From Nocardioides carbamazepini (GTDB taxonomy: Bacteria > Actinomycetota > Actinomycetes > Propionibacteriales > Nocardioidaceae), in NCBI RefSeq assembly GCF_024614185.1, contig NZ_JAHTLF010000023.1:1-64000 (forward strand): a stretch of 64,000 bases of DNA, in the 5' to 3' direction. Below are positions 8,519-15,480 of this stretch, in pieces; within the stretch, counting starts at the first letter, position 1; each line of letters starts with the position of its first letter. Made by a program: the position numbers and the translations under genes. The notes under the pieces are model-generated. The model saw only the letters and a list, made by a program, of their open reading frames with translations, had not been told where the DNA came from and made no database searches.

Positions 8519-8675
8519 CCTCGAGGCCCCCGGGCTCGGCAACCGGAGAGCCATGTCGTCGACGCCTCGTTTCCACGAGCCACCGATCTGCGGCTGACCC
8601 GGGCCTCTGGCGAGTGGGGCGATCCGGCGCCGGGGTTGCCGATAGGTCGTCGAGCCGCGGGGCCGAGCGCGCTGG

Positions 8676-8690
8676 GTTGTGAGTTCCAAC
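8676..8690. promoter_or_regulatory. HxlR autoregulatory operator (degenerate)
   Basis: GTTGTG-AGT-TCCAAC shares the right half and the spacing of the two perfect GTTGGA-N3-TCCAAC sites at 9243 and 9264. It lies just upstream of a TACCAT -10 box (8696-8701). That box is 6 nt before the ATG at 8708, so the transcript is probably leaderless and bound protein would block its promoter. Confidence 0.6.
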
Positions 8691-8707
8691 TGACCTACCA
8701 TCGGGGT

Positions 8708-9151
8708 ATGACGTCAGAGGTCCGCGAGTGCTCGGTGGCTCGCACGCTCGAGTTGGTGGGAGCGAAGTGGACGCTGCTCGCCGTGCGGGAGCTGCTTCTC
8801 GGCAGCCACCGGTTCGAGGAGATCGTGCGCTACACGGGGGCGCCGCGGGACATCCTCACCGACCGCCTCCGCAGGCTCGAGGCGGAGGGGTTGGTGGTGC
8901 GCTCGCAGTACCAGGAGCGCCCGCCCCGTTTCGAGTACCACCTGAGCGACCTCGGCCGGTCGCTCATTCCCATCATCGCGACGATGCGCGAGTTCGGAGA
9001 CCGCCATCTCGCCGGTGCCGACGGCCCTCCGCTGCGACTCGAGCACTCCTGTGGCGAGGAGTACCACCCTGTGCTGGCGTGCAAGGCATGCGGAGAGGTC
9101 GTCGGCCGGGGCGAGGTCGGCGTGGTCGGCTTCCCTGCCGCCGCCAACTGA
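8708..9151 (+). CDS. HxlR-family winged-helix transcriptional regulator
   Basis: 147 aa. HxlR hallmarks: 'CSVARTLELVGAKWTLLAVRELLLGSHRFEEI' followed by 'DILTDRLRRLEAEGLVVRSQYQERPPRFEYHLSDLGRSL'. An unusual C-terminal extension holds CxxC-like cysteines ('HSCGEEYHPVLACKACGEVV'), which could bind zinc or sense oxidants. The ATG at 8708 is chosen because TACCAT lies exactly 6 nt before it. The operator before this gene and the pair before the thiolase gene suggest that it controls itself and the downstream thiolase/SDR genes. Confidence 0.88.
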   Translation: MTSEVRECSVARTLELVGAKWTLLAVRELLLGSHRFEEIVRYTGAPRDILTDRLRRLEAEGLVVRSQYQERPPRFEYHLSDLGRSLIPIIATMREFGDRHLAGADGPPLRLEHSCGEEYHPVLACKACGEVVGRGEVGVVGFPAAAN

Positions 9152-9242
9152 GTCGAGGAGCCCGGCTGCGGGGTGTCCCGTCCGGGGTGGCGCTGCCGTC
9201 GGATGTTCGTTCGTTGGTCCTGAGGGCCGCCCCTCCGATTGC

Positions 9243-9278
9243 GTTGGAATTTCCAACTGGTAAGTTGGAGAATCCAAC
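9243..9278. promoter_or_regulatory. Tandem HxlR operators before thiolase gene
   Basis: Two perfect inverted repeats, GTTGGA-ATT-TCCAAC (9243-9257) and GTTGGA-GAA-TCCAAC (9264-9278), have centres 21 bp apart, about two helical turns. This is the arrangement expected for cooperative binding of two dimers on one DNA face. A weak promoter (TTGCGT 9239-9244, TAAGTT 9261-9266) would be covered. The ATG of the thiolase gene is at 9321. Confidence 0.7.
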
Positions 9279-9320
9279 TGAGGGTTCCGGCTGGCGCCCT
9301 CGCGCACGAAAGGGCACACC

Positions 9321-10487
9321 ATGACCTCCGCAGTCATCGTCGATGCAGTCCGGACCCCCGTCGCCAAGGGCAAGCCCGGCAGCGCCTACTCCGAGATCCA
9401 TGCGGTCGACCTGCATGCTCATGTCCTCGCCGCGTTGGTCGAGCGCACCGGCATCGATCCCGTGGTCGTCGACGACGTGATCAGTGGCGCAGTCGGCCAG
9501 GTGGGGGAGCAGTCCGGCAACACCGCGCGGTGGGCGCTGCTCGGCGCGGGCTTCCCCGAGTCGGTCCCGGGCGTGACGGTCGACCGTCAGTGCGGCAGCT
9601 CGCAGCAGGCTCTCCACTTCGCCGCCCAGGGCGTGATCGCAGGGGCGTACGACGTGGCCATCGCGTCGGGCGTGGAGTCGATGAGCCGCGTCCCGATGGG
9701 CTCGCAGTTCCTCGGCAAGGACTTCTACGGCTCGAAGGTGAGTGCCCGCTACGACAACGGTCTGGTCTTCCAGGGGATCTCGGCGGAGCTGATCGCCAGC
9801 AAGTGGGATCTCTCTCGAGCGCAGCTGGATGAGTTCGCCGCCGAGTCCCACCAGCGTGCGGCGACGGCCTGGAAGGACGGGCTCTTCGAGTCGCAGGTGG
9901 CCTACGTCAACGACCTGCGCACCGACGAGACCATCCGGCCCGCCACGACGGTGGAGTCGCTGGCCGGCCTGCGACCGGCCTTCGAGGACGCGGCCTCCGC
10001 CGCCAGGTTCCCCGGCATCGACTGGCGGGTGACAGCCGGCAACAGCTCCCCGATCAACGATGGCTCGGCGGCGATCCTGGTCACGAGCGAGGAGGCGGCA
10101 GCACGTCTCGGGCTGACCGCGCGTGCGCGCGTGCACTCCTTCGCGGTGGTCGGCGACGACCCGGTCCTGATGCTGACCGGCATCATCCCTGCCACCCAGA
10201 GGGTGCTGTCCCGGGCGGGGCTGTCCATCGAGGACATCGACGTCTTCGAGGTCAACGAGGCATTCGCCTCGGTCGTCCTGGCCTGGCAGCAGGAGACCGG
10301 CGCCGATCTCGCCAAGGTCAACATCAACGGGGGCGCCATCGCGATCGGCCACCCGCTGGGCGGCTCGGGTGCGCGACTCATGACGACCCTGCTGAACAAC
10401 CTGGAGCAGACCGGCGGCCGCTACGGGCTCCAGGTCATGTGCGAGGCCGGCGGCCTGGCCAACGCCACCATCATCGAGAGGATCTGA
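9321..10487 (+). CDS. Thiolase (acetyl-CoA C-acyltransferase)
   Basis: 388 aa, normal thiolase length. The nucleophilic Cys lies in 'VTVDRQCGSSQQALHFAAQGV'; the His of 'EVNEAFASVV' and the C-terminal 'NINGGAIAIGHPLGGSGARL' and 'MCEAGGLANATIIERI' (catalytic Cys/His box) are all present. It cleaves 3-ketoacyl-CoA with CoA, or condenses acyl-CoAs, in the cytoplasm. An SDR gene follows 1 nt after its stop, suggesting a 3-hydroxyacyl-CoA dehydrogenase/thiolase pair in fatty-acid or aromatic side-chain breakdown. It is probably repressed by the HxlR protein through the double operator upstream. Confidence 0.92.
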   Translation: MTSAVIVDAVRTPVAKGKPGSAYSEIHAVDLHAHVLAALVERTGIDPVVVDDVISGAVGQVGEQSGNTARWALLGAGFPESVPGVTVDRQCGSSQQALHFAAQGVIAGAYDVAIASGVESMSRVPMGSQFLGKDFYGSKVSARYDNGLVFQGISAELIASKWDLSRAQLDEFAAESHQRAATAWKDGLFESQVAYVNDLRTDETIRPATTVESLAGLRPAFEDAASAARFPGIDWRVTAGNSSPINDGSAAILVTSEEAAARLGLTARARVHSFAVVGDDPVLMLTGIIPATQRVLSRAGLSIEDIDVFEVNEAFASVVLAWQQETGADLAKVNINGGAIAIGHPLGGSGARLMTTLLNNLEQTGGRYGLQVMCEAGGLANATIIERI

Positions 10488-10488
10488 C

Positions 10489-11193
10489 ATGACGACCCTG
10501 AGCGGAGCTGTCGTGCTCGTCACCGGAGCCAACGGCGGTCTGGGCACCCACTTCGTGGGCCAGGCCCTCGAACGTGGCGCCACCAAGGTGTATGCCGCCG
10601 CACGCACACCGCGCGAGTGGGAGGACGACCGCGTCGTGCCGTTGCGCCTCGACGTCACCGCCCCCGCGTCGATCGCCGCAGCGGCCGCGCAGGCCGACGA
10701 CGTCACCGTGCTGATCAACAACGCGGGCACCGCCAACGGCTCGAGCGTGGTGGGTGACCTCACCGCGACCCGCGAGCTGTTCGAGACCAACTTCTGGGGC
10801 GCCCTCGAGGTCGCCAACGCCTTCCTTCCCGCGCTGCGTTCCTCCCACGGCACCCTGCTCAACGTGCTGTCCGTGCTGAGCTGGCTCGGGATCGGCGACG
10901 CCTACAGCGCCACCAAGGCAGCTTTGTGGTCGGTCACCAACACCCAGCGGGTCGCCTGGGCCGCCGACGGCGTGCATGTCGCGGCACTGCACCTCGGGTA
11001 CACCGACACCCCGATGACCGCAGGACTCGACGTCGAGAAGAACGACCCGGCTGATGTCGTCCGCGCCGCCTACGACGGGATCGAGGCAGGCGCCTTCGAG
11101 ATCCTCGCCGACGACACCAGCCTCGCCGTCAAGGCCGCGTTGTCGGGCCCGGTCGAGAGTCTGTATCCGCAGCTTCAGGGCGCGGCTCGTTGA
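10489..11193 (+). CDS. Short-chain dehydrogenase/reductase
   Basis: 234 aa. NAD(P)-binding 'VTGANGGLGTHF', 'LINNAG' and the active-site Ser-Tyr-Lys ('VLSVLSWLG...YSATKAALWSV') are complete. It starts one base after the thiolase stop, so it is co-transcribed and probably coupled. The likely role is oxidation or reduction of a hydroxy/keto intermediate in the same pathway as the thiolase; the substrate is unknown. Confidence 0.88.
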   Translation: MTTLSGAVVLVTGANGGLGTHFVGQALERGATKVYAAARTPREWEDDRVVPLRLDVTAPASIAAAAAQADDVTVLINNAGTANGSSVVGDLTATRELFETNFWGALEVANAFLPALRSSHGTLLNVLSVLSWLGIGDAYSATKAALWSVTNTQRVAWAADGVHVAALHLGYTDTPMTAGLDVEKNDPADVVRAAYDGIEAGAFEILADDTSLAVKAALSGPVESLYPQLQGAAR

Positions 11194-11311
11194 ACCGCGA
11201 GCGGACCTCCACCGGGGACGACCCCATCGCCCCGGTCGCGGTTGCCATCTGCATCCTGTCGCGCTCCTCGTACTCGTCGACCCGGTGAGCGCCGGGCGGC
11301 AGGGGGCGCCC

Positions 11312-12562
11312 GTGGGCGACGGGCAGGCTGTCCTGAGCAGTCCCTCCTCGGCGCGATCCCGGGTCCGGGCTCGCGGCGGGTTCGTGCTGGCGCTCGCCGG
11401 TGCGCTGGCGATGATGGCGGGGGCGAGTGCTCCGTCGCCGTTCTATCCGGTGCTGCAGGAGCGGATCGGCTTCTCGGCCGGCACCATGACGATCATCTTC
11501 GCGGTCTACGCCCTCGCGCTGCTGGTGACGCTGCTCGTCGCCGGTTCGCTGTCCGATCACCTGGGACGGCGGCCGGTGATCAGTGCGGGCTTGTTGATCC
11601 TGTCGGCGAGCATGGTCGCGTTCTGGCATGCCGACAGCATCGGGGTGCTCATCGCGGCGCGGATCGTGCAGGGCGTCGCAGCGGGTCTCCTGATGTCCTC
11701 CCTGTCCGCTGCGGTCGTCGATCTCGAGCCGCCCACGCGACCGGGGTCGGCCGCGGTGCTCAACGCGGTGACGCCGCTGGCCGGACTCGCGGTCGGGGCG
11801 CTGGCCTCGGGCCTGGCGCTGGACCGGATCGACGACGACCCCCTTGCCGCGGTCTTCTCCGCGCTGTCCGTGCTGTTCGCGGTGCTCGGTGCCCTCGTCT
11901 GGCTGGCACCCGAGACCTCCTCCCGGGTCGCCGGCCTGCGCGCTTCGCTGCGGCCCGAGGTCGGCATCCCCGCGCCGGCGCGCGCCGAGTTCCTCCGGGC
12001 CCTGCCCGCGCTCGTGGCCGGGTGGGCGACCGGAGGGCTCTACCTCTCCCTGGGCGCACCGCTCGTCGCCCGTGAGCTCGACGGCAGCGGCCACCTCTCG
12101 CAGGGCCTCGTCGTCACCGCCCTCGCCGCCGCCGGCTCCTTGGCGTGCTTCGTCGCGCGGGGATGGAACGGCCACGCGACGACGCTGTACGGCACGACCG
12201 CGCTCGCCACGGGTACGGCGCTGTCTCTGGTCGCGCTCGGGTTCGGCAGCCTGCCGGGCTTCATTGCGGCAGCCGTGGTGGCGGGAACGGGCTTCGGCAC
12301 GTCGTTCCTGGGGATCATGCGGTCCATCACCCCCTTGGTCGGCATCCACCAGCGCGGCGAGCTGTTCGCAGCGGTCTTCGTGGTCAGCTACCTCGCCTTC
12401 GGCCTCCCCGCCGTCGTCGCGGGGTACGCCAGCACGGAGACGGGGCTCGCCGCGGCGGCCTATGCGTACGGCGGAGCCGTCGTACTCCTCGCGGCCGCCG
12501 CAACGATCCTGCGGCTCAGGTCAGAGCGCTCCCACCCGAGCTCGCAACACCATGGTCCATGA
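11312..12562 (+). CDS. MFS transporter
   Basis: 416 aa. About 12 hydrophobic segments are visible, with the MFS loop motif 'GSLSDHLGRRPVISAG' between segments 2 and 3. The GTG at 11312 follows AGGGGG by 5 nt and is preferred to the GTG at 11285, which has no ribosome site. It is probably a drug/metabolite:proton antiporter in the cytoplasmic membrane. It follows the thiolase/SDR genes by 118 nt and might export a product or toxic intermediate of that pathway. Confidence 0.85.
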   Translation: MGDGQAVLSSPSSARSRVRARGGFVLALAGALAMMAGASAPSPFYPVLQERIGFSAGTMTIIFAVYALALLVTLLVAGSLSDHLGRRPVISAGLLILSASMVAFWHADSIGVLIAARIVQGVAAGLLMSSLSAAVVDLEPPTRPGSAAVLNAVTPLAGLAVGALASGLALDRIDDDPLAAVFSALSVLFAVLGALVWLAPETSSRVAGLRASLRPEVGIPAPARAEFLRALPALVAGWATGGLYLSLGAPLVARELDGSGHLSQGLVVTALAAAGSLACFVARGWNGHATTLYGTTALATGTALSLVALGFGSLPGFIAAAVVAGTGFGTSFLGIMRSITPLVGIHQRGELFAAVFVVSYLAFGLPAVVAGYASTETGLAAAAYAYGGAVVLLAAAATILRLRSERSHPSSQHHGP

Positions 12563-12654
12563 GAGGCGCGGGCACGGGAGATGGTACTGAGGGCTGATCC
12601 GGATCATCCCGGCGTCTGATGTGCCGGCACCCGGCCGCTCGTAGCGTGGGTGCG

Positions 12655-13314
12655 GTGCGTATCGAGGGAACCGCTGGTGAAGCACCTGGCCGCTGGACGC
12701 TCGTGCTCGGCATCGCGACCGTCGCCCTTGCCGCGTTGCTTGTCCCGTTTCCGGGAAGCCTCAGCGTCGTCGTGACGAGGGCGCTGGCGACGGCGACGGC
12801 GGGTGCGCCGGGCATCGACCTGATCTCGGAGGTGGGACTCGTCGTCCTGGCTGTCGCGACGCTCGCCGCGCTGGTCCTCGCCCGACGGCTCTGGCCCCGC
12901 CGGCTCGCTCCCGCCGTCGCGGCGTCCGTGGGAGTGGTCGTCGCCTACGGGGTCAGCGAGCTGCTGAAGGACGTGTTCTCCCAAACGCGCCCCTGTGCGC
13001 GGTGGACGTTCGCGGGTGAGTGTCCGCCCGCCGGGGACTGGTCGTTCCCGTCGAACCACGCCACGCTCGCGTTCGGAGCGGTGCTCGTCATCGTGATCGC
13101 GACTCCTCGGCGCTGGGCGGCATGGGCCGTCGTGGCGCTCGCCGTCGTGGTCGCCGTCGGCCGGGTCGCGCAGGGCGTGCACTACGTCCACGACGTCGCC
13201 GCAGGGGCATTGCTCGGACTCGCCATCCCGGCGGCTTTCGGTCTTGTGCTGGGCTGGTGGGGTGTGTCGCGCCGACAGTGCGCGGTTCCGTCGTCAGGAG
13301 GGAAGGGCGGCTGA
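12655..13314 (+). CDS. PAP2-family membrane phosphatase
   Basis: 219 aa with about five hydrophobic segments. The PAP2 triad is present: 'KDVFSQTRP' (K...RP), 'WSFPSNHATL' (PSNH) and 'GRVAQGVHYVHDV' (R..G.H...D). It removes phosphate from a lipid pyrophosphate or phosphatidic acid at the outer membrane face. The GTG at 12655 is chosen because a TAGCGT -10 box (12643-12648) lies exactly 6 nt upstream, giving a leaderless transcript; no ribosome site is seen. Confidence 0.85.
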   Translation: MRIEGTAGEAPGRWTLVLGIATVALAALLVPFPGSLSVVVTRALATATAGAPGIDLISEVGLVVLAVATLAALVLARRLWPRRLAPAVAASVGVVVAYGVSELLKDVFSQTRPCARWTFAGECPPAGDWSFPSNHATLAFGAVLVIVIATPRRWAAWAVVALAVVVAVGRVAQGVHYVHDVAAGALLGLAIPAAFGLVLGWWGVSRRQCAVPSSGGKGG

Positions 13315-13356
13315 GCGAATCGAGTCGTCCCGATCGTCGGATTCGATCGCCCTCCA

Positions 13357-13968
13357 TCAACCTGCCGAGAACGGCCGGGAGTCACGCCGAGACCGACTCT
13401 GACCATGTCTCGGCCGAGGCCGCCACACCACGACCGCCGCCGCGCCGAGGGCACCGAGCACGCCGAGGGCCAGGTCCGCCAGGGTGTCCTCGTAGGGCGG
13501 GTCGTCGTTGGTGCCGTGCCGGATGAAGGTGTACCACTCCGCCAGCTCGTAGCCGATCGCCAGCAGGGCACCGATGCCGGCGACCAGCGTCGCGACCACC
13601 CATCGCTGCTCCAGGCCCGCGGTCACGATCAGTCCCAGGCCGGTGCACAGGAGGAACCAGGTCACCACGTGCGCAACGTCGTCGAAGACATCGACGGTGT
13701 CGTAGAGATCGAGGGTGTTGCCGGTGACGTCGAACAGGAACGGGGCCATCACCAGGGCGAAGGCGCCGTACGGCGGATCGCGGTCCTTGTCTCGGTTCCA
13801 GAACCACCACACCGCCGGAACGACGGCCATGCCTGGAGCGAACGTCGCCAACCGCCAGCCGAATGCCTTGCCCTCGAACTGGGAGAGGTCCGGGCCGAGC
13901 ACGGCAGCGACCAGCTGCACCGTCGTCAGCAGCCAGACGGCGATGGGAAGCCACGCACGTCGGCCCAT
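13357..13968 (-). CDS. YjdF-like (DUF2238) membrane protein
   Basis: 203 aa, about six hydrophobic segments. 'LYDTVDVFDDVAHVVTWFLLC' and 'AIGYELAEWYTF' followed by 'YEDTLADLALGVLGAL' match the conserved polar residues of YjdF/DUF2238 inner-membrane proteins; function is unknown. ATG at 13968 has AAGGGGG with good spacing. A much longer in-frame reading upstream lies antisense to hen1 and is not real. It is convergent with the PAP2 gene. Confidence 0.65.
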   Translation of the reverse strand: MGRRAWLPIAVWLLTTVQLVAAVLGPDLSQFEGKAFGWRLATFAPGMAVVPAVWWFWNRDKDRDPPYGAFALVMAPFLFDVTGNTLDLYDTVDVFDDVAHVVTWFLLCTGLGLIVTAGLEQRWVVATLVAGIGALLAIGYELAEWYTFIRHGTNDDPPYEDTLADLALGVLGALGAAAVVVWRPRPRHGQSRSRRDSRPFSAG

Positions 13969-14061
13969 CCTGCCCCCTTGCTGTGCGTGGGGAGTACCCG
14001 TCGCCAGAGGGGCTATGCGGGCGAGCGGTAAACCCGTTGCGGCGGCGGGGAGGATGGCGGG

Positions 14062-15480
14062 GTGCTGACCATCTCGACCACCCATCGTCCCGCGACGGAC
14101 CTGGGCTACCTCCTGCACAAGCACCCCGACCGGGTCCAGGAGTTCCCGCAGTCGTTCGGGACCGCGACCGTGCTCTACCCGGAGGCGGGGGAGGAGCGGT
14201 GCACGGCGGCGCTGCTGCTGGAGGTGGACCCGGTGCGGCTCGCCCGCCGGCTGGGCCGGAGCACGCCCGACTTCAGCCTGGCGCAGTACGTCAACGACCG
14301 TTCGTACGCCGCCTCCTCGCTGCTCGGCGTCGCCCTGGCCGGTGTGTTCAGCACGGCGCGCAGCGGCGTCTGCAAGGCTCGCCCCGACCTGGTGGAGCAG
14401 ACGCTCCCACTGGAGATCGCGATCCCGGTGCTGCCCTGCCGGGGCGGCCCGGAGATCGCGCGTCGGCTGTTCGAGCCGCTCGGGTGGTCCGTGGTGGCAG
14501 AGCCGATCGCGCTCGACGAGGGATTCCCGGAGTGGGGCGACGCACGCTACGTGCAGCTGGTGCTCACCGGACAGGTGCGCCTGGCCGATGCGCTGACGCA
14601 GCTGCACGTGCTGCTGCCCGTGCTCGACGAGTCCAAGCACTACTGGCAGGGACCGGACGAGGTGGACAAGCTGCTCCGCTCCGGCGGCGACTGGCTCGCG
14701 GGCCACCCCGACCGCACCCTGATCACCCGGCGCTATCTCGGTCGCCGGGGCGGCCTCACCCGGGTCGCGCTCGCTCGGCTGGCCGAGCTCGACGACCGCG
14801 ACGCCGCGGTCGACGAGGCGACCGACGCGCCCGCGGAGGAGGAGGTCCGCCCATCCGAGGAGAGGCGGCTGCCCCTCAACGCCCAGCGCCACGAGGCGGT
14901 CCTGCGGGTGCTGGCCGAGCTCGGCGCGCGATCGGTGATCGACCTCGGCTGCGGGCCGGGCCAGCTCCTCGGGCGACTGCTGAAGGTGCCCGGCATCGAC
15001 CGGGTCGCGGGCTGCGACGTGTCCACCCGCGCCCTCCAGCAGGCCGTCCGCCGGCTGCAGGTCGACCGGATGACCGAGCGGCAGGCCGACCGGCTGGAGC
15101 TCTTCCAGGGCGCCCTCACCTACGAGGACCCCCGCTTCGGCGGGTACGACGCCGCGGTGCTGATGGAGGTCGTCGAGCACGTCGACGCCCCCCGGCTCGA
15201 CGCGCTCGAGAGGGTGGTGTTCGGCGCCGCGCGGCCCGGGGCGGTCGTCGTGACGACGCCGAACCGCGAGTACAACGTCCTCTACGAGGGGCTGCGGGGC
15301 AGGCGGCACCCGGACCACCGCTTCGAGTGGGACCGCCCGGAGTTCGCCGCATGGTGCGAGCGGGTCGCGGCGACGTACGGCTACGACGTCGAGCGCCGAG
15401 GCGTCGGCGAATCGGACGAGACCCACGGAACCCCCACCCAGCTGGCGGTCTTCACGAGGAAGGAGGCGACCGATGCCTGA
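14062..15480 (+). CDS. hen1: Bacterial Hen1, 3'-terminal RNA ribose 2'-O-methyltransferase
   Basis: 472 aa. The N-terminal half (about 1-240) is the bacterial Hen1-specific domain ('YLLHKHPDRVQEFPQSFG', 'SLAQYVNDRSYAASSLLGVAL'). The C-terminal half is a SAM methyltransferase with 'VIDLGCGPGQLL' near residue 293 and the metal-binding Hen1 signature 'MEVVEHVD' plus 'HPDHRFEWDR'. It methylates the 2'-OH at the 3' end of cleaved RNA before ligation, protecting repaired tRNA from being cut again by ribotoxins. It overlaps the Pnkp gene by 8 nt, the standard RNA-repair pair. Confidence 0.96.
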   Translation: MLTISTTHRPATDLGYLLHKHPDRVQEFPQSFGTATVLYPEAGEERCTAALLLEVDPVRLARRLGRSTPDFSLAQYVNDRSYAASSLLGVALAGVFSTARSGVCKARPDLVEQTLPLEIAIPVLPCRGGPEIARRLFEPLGWSVVAEPIALDEGFPEWGDARYVQLVLTGQVRLADALTQLHVLLPVLDESKHYWQGPDEVDKLLRSGGDWLAGHPDRTLITRRYLGRRGGLTRVALARLAELDDRDAAVDEATDAPAEEEVRPSEERRLPLNAQRHEAVLRVLAELGARSVIDLGCGPGQLLGRLLKVPGIDRVAGCDVSTRALQQAVRRLQVDRMTERQADRLELFQGALTYEDPRFGGYDAAVLMEVVEHVDAPRLDALERVVFGAARPGAVVVTTPNREYNVLYEGLRGRRHPDHRFEWDRPEFAAWCERVAATYGYDVERRGVGESDETHGTPTQLAVFTRKEATDA

